Assembly: GCA_025361935.1 (NCBI GenBank)
Contig: JANYJB010000085.1
Span: 1 to 46,981, forward strand
Origin: Verrucomicrobiota bacterium
GTDB taxonomy: Bacteria > Verrucomicrobiota > Verrucomicrobiia > Opitutales > Opitutaceae
Length of the DNA: 46,981 nt
Reading direction: 5' to 3'
The position numbers and the translations under genes are program-made. The notes under the pieces are model-generated. The model searched no databases. It saw only the letters and a list, made by a program, of their open reading frames with translations, and had not been told where the DNA came from. Positions 34,867 to 46,466 of this stretch are shown here, in pieces. Positions within the stretch are counted from its first letter, which is position 1. The number at the start of each line of letters is the position of its first letter.

Positions 34867-36534
34867 ATGCAACCCGCTCCCGTTAAGAAATACCGCCCGT
34901 TCCCTCCGGTTGATTTGCCCAACCGCCAGTGGCCTTCCCGCGTCCTCAAACACGCCCCCGTCTGGTGCAGCGTTGACCTCCGCGACGGCAACCAGGCGCT
35001 CGCCCAGCCCATGAGCGTCGAGGAGAAGCTCGAATACTTCGCCATGCTGGTGAAGATCGGCTTCAAGGAAATCGAGGTCGGCTTCCCGTCCGCCTCCCAG
35101 ATCGAATTCGATTTCTGCCGCCGCCTGATCGAGGAAAACCGCATTCCCGCCGACGTCTCCATCCAGATCCTCTGCCAATGCCGCGAGGAGCTCATCACGC
35201 GCTCGCTCGAGGCCTTGAAGGGCGCGAAGAACGTCATCTTCCACCTCTACAATTCCACCTCGCCCAAACAGCGCGATTACGTCTTCGGCGCGACTAAGGC
35301 CGACATCGTGGCCATCGCCGTCAAGGGCGTCACGTTGCTCAAAAAGCACGGCCAGACATTGATCGACGCCGGCACGCGCCTGCGCCTGGAGTATTCGCCC
35401 GAGAGCTTCACGAGCACCGAGTTGGAGTTCGCCTTGGAGATTTGCGAGGCCGTCACCGACGCCTGGCAACCAACGAAGGCCAATAAGATCATCCTCAATC
35501 TCCCCGCCACCGTCGAATATGCGACGCCCAATATCCACGCCGACCAGATCGAGTGGATGTGCACGCACCTCACGCGTCGCGATCTCTCCATCATCTCGTT
35601 GCACACCCACAACGACCGCGGCACCGGCGTCGCCGCCACCGAACTGGCGTTGCTCGCCGGCGCTGACCGCGTCGAAGGCACGCTCTTTGGCAACGGCGAG
35701 CGCACCGGCAACCTCGACTTGGTTGTGGTCGCGTTGAACCTCTACACCCACGGCATCCACCCGGCTCTCGATTTCTCGGACATCAATGGCATCCGCGAGA
35801 CCTACGAGCGTTGCACGCGCATGCAGATTCACCCGCGCCATCCTTACGCCGGCGAACTGGTGTTCACCGCCTTCAGTGGCTCCCATCAAGACGCCATCAA
35901 AAAGTCGTGGCCTTTCCAAAAGCCCGACCGCGCCTGGGACGTCCTCTACATCCCCATCGACCCGGCGGACATCGGCCGCAGCTACAAGGCGATCATCCGC
36001 ATCAACTCGCAGTCCGGCAAAGGCGGCGTCGCCTACATCCTGGAAAACGACTTCGGCTACCAATTGCCCAAGCTCATGCACAAGGAGATCGGCAAGGTCG
36101 TCAACGACCTCGCCGACTCGAAGGGTGCCGAACTCACGCCGCAGGACATCCACGATGTGTTCGTCCGCGAATACATCGAACGCTCCACGCCGGTCGTGCT
36201 GAAGGAATTCCGCACGATCGAGCGCACCAGCGCGGTCACCTGCCAGGCCGACCTGCTCGTTTACGGTCAGGAGAAAATCGTCACCGGCGCAGGCAACGGC
36301 CCCATCGACGCGTTTGTCCAATCGCTGCGCGCCGCCGACCTGCCGAAGTTCGAGCTGTTGAGCTACTCCGAGCACTCGCTCGGCAGCGGAGCCGAGGCGC
36401 GCGCCGTGTCCTACATCCAGATCAAAACGGAACGCGGACACACGTTCTTCGGCGCGGGCATCGACACCAACATCGAGCTCGCCTCGATCAAGGCCGTCGT
36501 CAGCGCCCTCAACCGAGCGCTGGCAAAGGGTTGA
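34867..36534 (+). CDS. leuA: 2-isopropylmalate synthase, long (LeuA2) type
   Basis: 555 residues from ATG 34867 (a TTG two codons earlier is unlikely). Condenses 2-oxoisovalerate with acetyl-CoA, the first step of leucine synthesis. The catalytic barrel carries VWCSVDLRDGNQALAQPM with the metal Asp, IEVGFPSASQIEFDF, SLHTHNDRGTG (metal His pair) and EGTLFGNGERTGN. The C-terminal ~130 residues form the leucine-binding regulatory domain. This is the Actinobacteria/fungal-type sequence class, not the E. coli type. A leader with possible attenuator precedes it and a terminator follows. Confidence 0.96.
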   Translation: MQPAPVKKYRPFPPVDLPNRQWPSRVLKHAPVWCSVDLRDGNQALAQPMSVEEKLEYFAMLVKIGFKEIEVGFPSASQIEFDFCRRLIEENRIPADVSIQILCQCREELITRSLEALKGAKNVIFHLYNSTSPKQRDYVFGATKADIVAIAVKGVTLLKKHGQTLIDAGTRLRLEYSPESFTSTELEFALEICEAVTDAWQPTKANKIILNLPATVEYATPNIHADQIEWMCTHLTRRDLSIISLHTHNDRGTGVAATELALLAGADRVEGTLFGNGERTGNLDLVVVALNLYTHGIHPALDFSDINGIRETYERCTRMQIHPRHPYAGELVFTAFSGSHQDAIKKSWPFQKPDRAWDVLYIPIDPADIGRSYKAIIRINSQSGKGGVAYILENDFGYQLPKLMHKEIGKVVNDLADSKGAELTPQDIHDVFVREYIERSTPVVLKEFRTIERTSAVTCQADLLVYGQEKIVTGAGNGPIDAFVQSLRAADLPKFELLSYSEHSLGSGAEARAVSYIQIKTERGHTFFGAGIDTNIELASIKAVVSALNRALAKG

Positions 36535-36539
36535 TCAAG

Positions 36540-36569
36540 GCGGACGCCGCTTCGCCCGACGTCCGCTTT
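36540..36569 (+). terminator. Terminator between leuA and the convergent permease gene
   Basis: GCGGACG (36540-36546) / CGTCCGC (36560-36566), 13-base loop, followed by TTT. It lies six bases after the leuA stop and three bases before the end of the convergent gene, so may act in both directions. The T-run is short. Confidence 0.6.
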
Positions 36570-36572
36570 ACC

Positions 36573-37694
36573 TCAAGCTCTACCCACCCGGCGAAAGAGC
36601 CAGGTTCCCAGCGCAATGGTCAGCACAGGCGCAACCCACAACAGCAAGTCGGGCCGAAGCGCGGGCTGTTTGTCCAGCCAGCCCACGATCACATTTACAA
36701 AATAGTAGCCAAGCGCGAGACCAAGTGCGAGGCCGAGATTTGCGGTGGTTTCCTTGCGTGAGATTTTTATCCCCAGCGGAATCGCGATGATCGTGAACGC
36801 CAAAATCGTAAACGCGTTGGCGATCTTCTCGTGCAATGCGATCGAAACCGGCATCCGCTGCTCCAGAGGTGCATTCGCGTCGTCGAGCCGCTGCCGCTCG
36901 GCAAGCAGTTCACGAAACGTCAGCCAGCTTAGCTTCCGATTAAAGCTCTGCTTGCCGAAAATGTTGTCGAGCTTGAGATCCACCGACATCTGGTCGGAGG
37001 TTGCGATGGGATGCGGGGCGGAAAAGTCCTCCGGATTTTTTCCATCACGGCTCTCGACCGAGATATTGGACAAGGTGAGCACCATCTTGTTTTCCGCCTC
37101 CAGGTAGTCCACATGGCCTGACTGGGCGCGGGCGAAGAGCTTGACCCTCTTCTGGTCGTCAAGCTGCCACAGCCAGAAATCCTGCATCTGCTCGCCTTTC
37201 TTTTGGTCAACATAGACCACCACGCCCGGAAAATCCCGGATGAAAGTCTTGGGCACGATAAAACTCAGCGGGTTCTTTCGCACCGCCTCGCTCAAGGTAT
37301 CGCGGTAGGCGGTGCGCGCCAGCGGCATATAATAACAGTTGATCGCCAGCCCTGCGGCCACGCCTAGCAAAGCGATGAAAAAAATCGGCCGCGCCGCGTA
37401 ACCCAGACCCAGTCCGGCGGCGCGCATCGCGGTGATCTCATGCTGCGACGACATGCGCCCGAGCACCAGCAACACCGCCGTCAACATCCCCATCGGCAAC
37501 GCGTGGACGCATACATAAGGCACCAGCAACACGAGCAGCTTCATGACCGCAAATACGGAAAGCTGCCCCGCCAGCATGTAGCCGATCAAATCCTTGAAGG
37601 CGTTGCCCACGAGCAGCACAAAGGCAAACAACCCCGCCGCCACCAGGCAGGAAAACAGCACGCTCGCAAAAATATGACGGTGGAGAATTTTCAT
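36573..37694 (-). CDS. LptF/LptG-family lipopolysaccharide export permease (YjgP/YjgQ)
   Basis: 373 residues. The Met at 37694 (MKILHRHIFASVLFSCLVAA) is the standard start of this family, although the frame is open to 37859. Six membrane spans: three before and three after a periplasmic beta-jellyroll domain (~residues 110-270). PMGMLTAVLLVLGRMSSQHE-ITAMRAAG is the conserved coupling-helix region that contacts LptB. It extracts LPS from the inner membrane together with LptB2 and a partner permease. Whether it is LptF or LptG cannot be decided. Divergent from rlmN with 109 bases between starts. Confidence 0.9.
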   Translation of the reverse strand: MKILHRHIFASVLFSCLVAAGLFAFVLLVGNAFKDLIGYMLAGQLSVFAVMKLLVLLVPYVCVHALPMGMLTAVLLVLGRMSSQHEITAMRAAGLGLGYAARPIFFIALLGVAAGLAINCYYMPLARTAYRDTLSEAVRKNPLSFIVPKTFIRDFPGVVVYVDQKKGEQMQDFWLWQLDDQKRVKLFARAQSGHVDYLEAENKMVLTLSNISVESRDGKNPEDFSAPHPIATSDQMSVDLKLDNIFGKQSFNRKLSWLTFRELLAERQRLDDANAPLEQRMPVSIALHEKIANAFTILAFTIIAIPLGIKISRKETTANLGLALGLALGYYFVNVIVGWLDKQPALRPDLLLWVAPVLTIALGTWLFRRVGRA

Positions 37695-37803
37695 CGGACC
37701 CAAAACAGAGTTGAGAGCCTGCGCATGAGTGGAAAGCCCAAACGCAGGCACTCGGTCGTTGCCGTCCGGCTGCCCAGCCCTCCACTCTCTTCCCACGTCC
37801 CAG

Positions 37804-38919
37804 ATGAAATACTCGCCCGCCAAGCCGCCGCTCACCGGCGAAACCCTCGACTCCCTCACCGCGCGTCTGCGCGAAAAGGGCGAGCCGGCTTTCCGCGCGA
37901 AACAAATCCTCGAGTGGGTCTACAAAAAACGCGCCCGCACTTGGGACGACATGACCAACCTCTCCAAGCCGCTCCGCACGTGGCTCGACGAGACGTTTGA
38001 ACTCATGCCCGCCTCCCTCGTCCTCGGCAAACAGTCCACCGACGTCACCGACAAACTCCTCCTGGAGATGGGCGACAAATCTCTCATCGAGACGGTCATC
38101 ATCCGCGTGCCGCAGGAAGGCGTTGGCCTCGATCAGTCGCGCAAGACCATCTGCATTTCCACCCAGGTCGGCTGCGCCATGGCCTGTGCGTTCTGCGCCT
38201 CCGGCCTCGCCGGACTCAAACGCGACCTGAACGCCGGCGAGATCGTCGCCCAGCTCCTCCAGGTTTGCTACCGCGAAGACGCCCGCACGCCCCGCGCCCG
38301 CATGGAACTTGCTTCCTTCGACAACATCGTGGTCATGGGCATGGGCGAACCCCTTGCCAACTACGACAACATCATCCGCGCTCTCACCATCGTGAACGCT
38401 GATTGGGGTCTCGGCGTCGGCGCCCGCCGCATCACCCTCTCGACCAGCGGTCTCGTTCCCAAGATTCTCAAACTCGCCGACGAACCCCTCGGCATCCGCC
38501 TAGCGATCTCGCTCCACGGCGCGACCGACGAGGTCCGTGAGAAGATCATGCCGGTCAACAAGGCCTACCCCCTCGAAAAACTTCTGCCCGCGATCAAGGC
38601 GTTCAACGAGAAGCACGGCCGCATGGTGACCCTTGAGTTCATCCTCATCGAAGAGGTCAACGACATGCTCGACCAAGCCGAAAAACTCCGCGACATCGCC
38701 CGCGACCTGCACGCACACGTCAACCTGATCCCTTACAACACAGTCGAAGGCCTGCCGTGGAAACGACCCTCCGCCACGCGCCAAGAACGCTTTGCCGACG
38801 TCCTTCGAGCCGCCCGTATTTCCGTGACGCTCCGCCGAGAAAAAGGCCACGACATCGACGCCGCTTGCGGCCAGTTACGCCTGAAGACCGAGAAAGACCG
38901 CGAGCTGACCAACAACTGA
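37804..38919 (+). CDS. rlmN: 23S rRNA (adenine(2503)-C(2))-methyltransferase
   Basis: 371 residues from ATG 37804. Radical-SAM enzyme that methylates A2503 of 23S rRNA and A37 of some tRNAs. The cluster-binding Cys triad is CAMACAFC; MGMGEPLANYDNIIRAL and TLSTSGLVPKI bind SAM; the methyl-carrying Cys lies in AACGQLR near the C-terminus and the second catalytic Cys is the middle-region one of the family. N-terminal helical domain EPAFRAKQILEWVYKKRA is typical. Start chosen at the Met directly before the conserved region; the frame runs further upstream. Confidence 0.96.
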   Translation: MKYSPAKPPLTGETLDSLTARLREKGEPAFRAKQILEWVYKKRARTWDDMTNLSKPLRTWLDETFELMPASLVLGKQSTDVTDKLLLEMGDKSLIETVIIRVPQEGVGLDQSRKTICISTQVGCAMACAFCASGLAGLKRDLNAGEIVAQLLQVCYREDARTPRARMELASFDNIVVMGMGEPLANYDNIIRALTIVNADWGLGVGARRITLSTSGLVPKILKLADEPLGIRLAISLHGATDEVREKIMPVNKAYPLEKLLPAIKAFNEKHGRMVTLEFILIEEVNDMLDQAEKLRDIARDLHAHVNLIPYNTVEGLPWKRPSATRQERFADVLRAARISVTLRREKGHDIDAACGQLRLKTEKDRELTNN

Positions 38920-39205
38920 AGAGGACTTCTTTCTCCGCCTAGCTGACGAATCCATTTTGTTCCAAAGTAAGCCCACGAATATGAGCGCCATACGACCAGC
39001 GTTCCGTCTGCGCCCCCCCCCTGAACCGCATCACCTTTATCTGCAGCCAACGTGTAGAGGCTCCATATTTAGCGCCAATCACACCTGTCATTTTTGACGG
39101 CTGCCTCCCACCGAATCTCCCTGGTCTCGCAATCGATTTTTCATTTTATTTTACAACGTTTTTCAAAATTTCGGATTGAGCTTAACTGGTTATCTTTGAC
39201 TCCAA
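38920..39205. other. AT-richer intergenic stretch upstream of the galactosidase gene
   Basis: 286 bases with no supported gene. It contains a run of nine C (39013-39021) and an AT-rich section (about 39130-39200, with TTTCATTTTATTTTACAACG) that is the likely promoter area for the downstream gene, though no confident -35/-10 pair was found. Small frames in it show no similarity to anything recognised. Confidence 0.5.
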
Positions 39206-41815
39206 ATGCCAATTCCCAACCTCATTTTCGGCAGTCGCGAGAGACTCAATATCTTATACTCTACAGCTCTCTTTCTCTTCACACTCCTCGGTTCCGGCCA
39301 CGCAGCGGAGTCCTTGCCTAAGCTTGAAGCGTCCCTAGCCGGAGCCAGCGCTCGCACCGACGGTGACCAGCTCATCATTTCTACAGGGGGAATCGAACGG
39401 CGCTGGCAATGGACAGGGCACGGACTGGCCACCGTCGGGCTCAAGGACCAAGCCCGAGGATGCGAGTGGGCTGATCCAGCGCTCGCCGTAGGCTGCGATT
39501 GGTCGTGTCCCAGCATGATTGGTCCGGACACGCCCGCTCGGCTGATCTCGCTTACCGCCCGTTCAGGAGATGACGAAGGATTCACGTCCCGGCACCTCGA
39601 AGTTACGGCGGAAATTAGTTACCCGGACCTGATCCTGCGTTATGTAATTTGGGCCTATCCAGGTGCGCCGGGTCTTCGCTCCCAAATATGGGTCAAAGGG
39701 GCGAGGCAGGCATCGGCCCCAATAGCTCTCTCCCCGCAGTTTCAGACACTCCGGGGCAAGGCATCTCTTACTCAGGTCGCAACGCAAGCTGTCCCATCGT
39801 GGTTCGCTACCACGTTGACCGATACCAAGGAATTGGTGTTCCGCGTCGGTCATTTGAAACCGAATCGCCAATATACCCTCGGCCTGAGTTGGTGGGATTT
39901 CTCCGGAGAAGGACGGACGCAGTCACTGAGCCTGACAAGCATCGACGGCGAATCGGTGGTGCAGGCGCTGTCGCAAAAGCCACTTCCCAAGTGGTCAGGC
40001 GACCAACCCGGCCGGGAAGCAATCAACGTGGATATCCCCGTCGCGGTCCGCCCCGATGGCACGGCAACCGTCCGCATCGCCGCCGCAAACAATGCCTCCG
40101 CTGGCGTGAGTGAGCTGTGGTTGTATGAATCCGGCGACACCACCGATGTCAAAATCACCGGAGATGCCGGACGACTCCGCGAACTTGCGATAGCCGCCCC
40201 GAAAAATCGCCACTTGGTGGCCTATCTCGATGCCGGAGACGCGAGTGCCACCGCGCCGACACCCGCAGACAACGCAACCGAGAGCGGGCGCGTGGATTTT
40301 TTGCCAATCAACGCGACCCGTCACACTCGCCGTGCGTTCGGTTACTACAACGATACCCAGAATCGCAACAAGGCCGCCACTCCGGTCCTGCGCGACGAAG
40401 TCATGACCGGCGATCGTGTTGATTGGGCCAGTGTGTTGGCGGTTAGTTCTGCAGGAGCGGGGTTCTCAATCGTCAAGGAATCCCATAAATGCGTGAACCA
40501 AAGCGGCGTGGATACCGGCGTGTTTCTAAGCGACACCACCGGCCTACAGAACACGGGTTGGGCGCTGAAACCTGCGGAAATCGGACCGGACAAGTTCCGC
40601 TGGTGCTGGGCATCGTGGATCGTCTGCGATGATGGAACACCGGATGGCGCAGAACTTGCCTTGAAACAATTCGACCGCCTTCGCTACCCGGTCATTCCCG
40701 AGCGCGACATGTGGAGTCTCGTCTGCACCTGGGGCCACTCCCTAAATCCCCGTGACGGGCGCAACTACGCCTCTGAAAAGGAAATTCTGCGCGAAATGAA
40801 GCTCACAAAGGAACTGGGTGTAGACATGCTGCTGATCGACGACGGCTGGCAGGTCTCCCGTGTAGCCACCGGAGCGATCCCCGACGCCGGCATGGGCTGG
40901 TGGCCGCACCCTGAAATCTATCCACAAGGCTGGCGAAATGTCGTTCGCGCCAAACAGGAACTCGGCCTGCGCGTCGGCCTTTGGGGCGTGGCGCAGGTGA
41001 TGCCGCTGGAAGACATGAAAAGAAATTTCGACGCACTTGGCATATCACAACTCAAGCTGGACTTCGCGAGTTACCACAACCAGCAGGAACTCGATGAGAT
41101 GATGACCCGCGCGCGAACCTTCATGCACTACAGCGGCATGCGCTGCATCATGAGCTGGGACGCCACAGAGAATGCTCCGCGTTACGGCTACTGGTGGGCC
41201 CGCGAATACGGCAACGCTCACTTCATGAACCGCAAGCCCGAGTCCCCGGAGAAGGTGGTTTATGTTCCTTGGCTGGCGCTGCGCGATTTCTGGCAACTGG
41301 CACGTTACCAAAACCTAAACAAGTGGCAGCTTGTCATCCATAACCCCGAAGTGACCAACCGGAAAATTTCCGACGCGTGGAAATACCGCGCGGACTACTG
41401 CGCGGCCACGGCGCTCATGGGAATCCCGGAATTCATGGCAATGCCGCGCTTCTACAGCCCGGAAGCCACGCATGATATCCGGACGCTGCTGGATACGTGG
41501 AAAAAATGCCGTGAGGAAATGTTCAACGGCTACGTCTATCCCATCGGCGACGAGCCGAGCAATGCGTCGTGGACCGGATTCCAATGCGTTTGCGCCGACG
41601 CGCAGCGCGGCTACCTGACTGTTTTCCGAGAAGTGAACAACAGCGAACAGACTCACCAGATTAAATTACATATCGTGTCCGGTAAAGACATACAACTCAC
41701 CGACTTGATCTCGGGTGAAAAACGAACGTGCAAAACTGACGCGGATGGCACGGTGGATTTCGAACTAGCGCAGCCAGCACAATTCCAGTTCCTCCGCTAC
41801 GAGGTGATACCATGA
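39206..41815 (+). CDS. Secreted alpha-galactosidase-like glycoside hydrolase (clan GH-D, GH27/GH36 type)
   Basis: 869 residues. The signal peptide (ILYSTALFLFTLLGSGHAAE) precedes a beta-sandwich N-terminal region; a malectin/carbohydrate-binding-like insert with LKPNRQYTLGLSWWDFSGEG follows around residue 215-310. The catalytic barrel starts MWSLVCTWGHSLNP and holds DMLLIDDGWQVS and SQLKLDFASYHNQ, where Asp of KLD is the expected nucleophile; CIMSWDATENAP and YNGYVYPIGDEPSNA-type segments complete it. It should hydrolyse alpha-galactosides or related glycans in the periplasm or outside. GC and codon use are lower than in neighbours, hinting at acquisition. Exact substrate unknown. Confidence 0.85.
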   Translation: MPIPNLIFGSRERLNILYSTALFLFTLLGSGHAAESLPKLEASLAGASARTDGDQLIISTGGIERRWQWTGHGLATVGLKDQARGCEWADPALAVGCDWSCPSMIGPDTPARLISLTARSGDDEGFTSRHLEVTAEISYPDLILRYVIWAYPGAPGLRSQIWVKGARQASAPIALSPQFQTLRGKASLTQVATQAVPSWFATTLTDTKELVFRVGHLKPNRQYTLGLSWWDFSGEGRTQSLSLTSIDGESVVQALSQKPLPKWSGDQPGREAINVDIPVAVRPDGTATVRIAAANNASAGVSELWLYESGDTTDVKITGDAGRLRELAIAAPKNRHLVAYLDAGDASATAPTPADNATESGRVDFLPINATRHTRRAFGYYNDTQNRNKAATPVLRDEVMTGDRVDWASVLAVSSAGAGFSIVKESHKCVNQSGVDTGVFLSDTTGLQNTGWALKPAEIGPDKFRWCWASWIVCDDGTPDGAELALKQFDRLRYPVIPERDMWSLVCTWGHSLNPRDGRNYASEKEILREMKLTKELGVDMLLIDDGWQVSRVATGAIPDAGMGWWPHPEIYPQGWRNVVRAKQELGLRVGLWGVAQVMPLEDMKRNFDALGISQLKLDFASYHNQQELDEMMTRARTFMHYSGMRCIMSWDATENAPRYGYWWAREYGNAHFMNRKPESPEKVVYVPWLALRDFWQLARYQNLNKWQLVIHNPEVTNRKISDAWKYRADYCAATALMGIPEFMAMPRFYSPEATHDIRTLLDTWKKCREEMFNGYVYPIGDEPSNASWTGFQCVCADAQRGYLTVFREVNNSEQTHQIKLHIVSGKDIQLTDLISGEKRTCKTDADGTVDFELAQPAQFQFLRYEVIP

Positions 41816-41910
41816 AACCTGCAATAAAAATGCTGATAACCCTCGCATACGAATCCCTCGGCAAAATCCAGTTTCCTATCAGTAACAAATGCGCATACGT
41901 TGATGAGTAA
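41812..41910 (+). CDS. Small open frame between the galactosidase and metF, doubtful
   Basis: 32 codons (MKPAIKMLITLAYESLGK...) starting in an ATGA overlap with the galactosidase stop and ending with TAA directly before the metF ATG. The start looks like the beginning of a signal peptide. It may be the residue of a deleted secreted-protein gene, or non-coding. Nothing supports expression except its exact fit between the two genes. Confidence 0.3.
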   Translation: MKPAIKMLITLAYESLGKIQFPISNKCAYVDE

Positions 41911-42789
41911 ATGACCCCCGACCTTCCTATCTCCGCTCTTTTCGCTGAAAAACGCCCCCTGCGCTCCTTGGAATTTTTTCCGCCCAAGGATGACGCTGGT
42001 GTCGAGGCTCTCCGCCAGACCGCGTCCGCACTCAAAAGCATTCCCTGGGATTTCGTTTCCGTCACCTACGGCGCCGGCGGCACCACCCGCGAACGCACGG
42101 CCCAAGTCAGTCGCCTCCTCAAAAACGAGCTCGGCTTCACCGTGATGCCTCACCTTACCTGCGTGGGTCATAGTCGCACGGAACTCATCAAGCTCGCCGA
42201 CCAAATTTACGAAGGCGGTTTCCGCAACATCATGACCCTACGCGGCGACCCTCCCAAGGGTGCCACCGAATTCACCGTCGCGCCCGACGGACTGCGCTAC
42301 GCCAACGAGCTCGTCACACTTCTTAAAACTTGCCACCCCGACTTCTGCCTCGGTGTCGGCGGATATCCCGAGAAACACCCCGAAGCCGTCTCACTCGAAA
42401 CCGATCTCGAAGCCCTCAAGCGCAAAGTGGACGCTGGGGCCGCCTTCATCACCACGCAGCTCTTCTTCGACAACGCCATCTACCACCGCTTCGTCGATAA
42501 ATGCCGCGCCACCGGTATCACGGTGCCGATCGTCCCCGGCCTCATGCCGGTCCTCTCGGTTAAACAAATCCAGCGCATCGCTACGCTCTCGGGATCGGTA
42601 TTGCCCGCGCAACTCGCCCGCCGCCTCGAAGTCGCCGAAGTGAATCCCGATGTAGTTGAAATCATCGGCATCGACTGGGCTCTCACTCAGATTCGCGACC
42701 TGCTCGCCCATGGCGCACCCGGCTACCATCTCTACATCTTAAACCGGGCCAAGAGCGCGCTTGCTTTGGCCGCCGGACTTTCAGCCTGA
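41911..42789 (+). CDS. metF: 5,10-methylenetetrahydrofolate reductase
   Basis: 292 residues. Reduces methylene-THF to methyl-THF with FAD and NAD(P)H for methionine synthesis. Family motifs: LRSLEFFPPKDDAG, FVSVTYGAGGTTRERT (catalytic Glu region), PHLTCVGHSRTEL, NIMTLRGDPPKG and LGVGGYPEKHPEA, then ITTQLFFDNAIYHRF and VPGLMPVLS. Full length for the bacterial enzyme. No SAM riboswitch or MetJ-like box was seen upstream. Converges with the SUI1 gene, four bases apart. Confidence 0.96.
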   Translation: MTPDLPISALFAEKRPLRSLEFFPPKDDAGVEALRQTASALKSIPWDFVSVTYGAGGTTRERTAQVSRLLKNELGFTVMPHLTCVGHSRTELIKLADQIYEGGFRNIMTLRGDPPKGATEFTVAPDGLRYANELVTLLKTCHPDFCLGVGGYPEKHPEAVSLETDLEALKRKVDAGAAFITTQLFFDNAIYHRFVDKCRATGITVPIVPGLMPVLSVKQIQRIATLSGSVLPAQLARRLEVAEVNPDVVEIIGIDWALTQIRDLLAHGAPGYHLYILNRAKSALALAAGLSA

Positions 42790-42793
42790 TCCC

Positions 42794-43189
42794 CTATCCG
42801 CCCGCCATCACCGGGCGGAACCCCGCCTCGGTCAGGATGCGCGCAACAACCTCGCGTTGGTCGCCCTGAATCTCGATCTGTCCGTCCTTTACGGTCCCCC
42901 CGCACCCGGCGGCAGACCGCATTTTTTTGCATAGCAACTCCTTTTCAGGTATACCAATGCCAATAAAATTTTTGGCGACTGTCACTGTCTTGCCCCCACG
43001 TCCTGCGGTCGAACGTAAAACATCCACACGCCCTCGATTGTTCGTGGTTGAAGGGACCACCTCCTTCTTTTCTTGAGACTGCGCAACCGGCCCCGCAGGT
43101 AGATTGGAGAGCCCCAAACCACCCAGCGAGGCAAAGGGATTGTGCGCCAAATCTCGTCCGCCATCCGTCGGAATTTTGTCTTTGTTCAT
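42794..43189 (-). CDS. SUI1/eIF1-like translation factor (YciH type)
   Basis: 131 residues. A disordered N-terminal ~50 residues are followed by the SUI1 domain: GRGGKTVTVAKNFIGI, LLCKKMRSAAGCGGTVKDG and QIEIQGDQREVVARIL. The E. coli relative YciH affects start-site fidelity and initiation under stress. It is the second gene of a minus-strand pair with the small unknown gene upstream (38 bases apart). Confidence 0.88.
   Translation of the reverse strand: MNKDKIPTDGGRDLAHNPFASLGGLGLSNLPAGPVAQSQEKKEVVPSTTNNRGRVDVLRSTAGRGGKTVTVAKNFIGIGIPEKELLCKKMRSAAGCGGTVKDGQIEIQGDQREVVARILTEAGFRPVMAGG
42798..42818. terminator. Hairpin between metF and the SUI1-type gene
   Basis: CCGCCCG (42798-42804) / CGGGCGG (42812-42818) with a 7-base loop, within the last codons of the minus-strand gene and nine bases after the metF stop. 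No T-run follows on either strand, so it would be Rho-assisted or merely a 3' stabilising stem. Confidence 0.3.
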
Positions 43190-43227
43190 AATTCGAGAAC
43201 TAGCTCGGCGGTATCTTTTCTCCTCTT

Positions 43228-43485
43228 TCAGGACTCCTTACGGCCAGCCCGGCCTCCGCAAATTCCGACCGGAATATCACTCTCGCCACCCAAAAACATA
43301 ACCGCTTTCGCATAACTTCTTTTTTCCAGAAAATGAACGAGTTGCGGATGAAGCGTGATTCTCCCTTTCTTCAAAAAATCGTCCAGCCGCATCATTTCAG
43401 AGGCAATCACAGCACCATGAGAAGATTTAATACCAGACAAGAGTGCCATAAGCGCCGCTTTGATCTCTGTTTCTAGCTGAGTCAT
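43228..43485 (-). CDS. Small conserved-looking hypothetical protein
   Basis: 85 residues, not recognised. Predicted helical N-terminus (MTQLETEIKAALMALLSGIK), then HPQLVHFLEKRSYAKAVMFL and a Gly-rich end with GICGGRAG. No signal peptide or membrane span. Codon use is less GC-biased than neighbours. Probably co-transcribed with the SUI1-type gene downstream. It resembles small cytosolic proteins of unknown role; no function is proposed. Confidence 0.6.
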   Translation of the reverse strand: MTQLETEIKAALMALLSGIKSSHGAVIASEMMRLDDFLKKGRITLHPQLVHFLEKRSYAKAVMFLGGESDIPVGICGGRAGRKES

Positions 43486-43528
43486 AATAACTGATTACGT
43501 TTGCTTGTCGGTGGTTTAGAAAATTTCA

Positions 43529-43585
43529 CATCGCATGAACCAAAGCCAAAGTCGAGTGAACGCGCTTGAGTAAAGAAATGCGATG
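43529..43585. promoter_or_regulatory. Separated inverted repeat upstream of sucA
   Basis: CATCGCAT (43529-43536) and ATGCGATG (43578-43585) are perfect 8-base inverted copies 41 bases apart in the gap between the divergent small gene and sucA. Distance fits two operator half-sites or a looping regulator rather than a hairpin. No -10/-35 pair was identified with confidence. Confidence 0.3.
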
Positions 43586-43681
43586 AATCACAGTTAAGGT
43601 AATTTTCCATCATTATTGTGCTCATAAGCAAGCCGCGCTTCTACCCCTAGGTTGCGCAGGTTTGCTTTTCTTTTCACCTCC

Positions 43682-46429
<2,748 letters not shown>

Positions 46430-46466
46430 AACCAGCAACTCCTAGCTTTAAAACCCAGTCTCTTTC

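Noticed and set aside
38733-39050. Minus-strand open frame overlapping the rlmN end and the C-run
   Set aside because: Mostly antisense to rlmN; the remaining part has no recognised domain, and no transposase remnant could be made out.
41816-41910. SAM riboswitch or other leader upstream of metF
   Set aside because: The 95-base space lacks the conserved core helices of any SAM riboswitch and no terminator is present.
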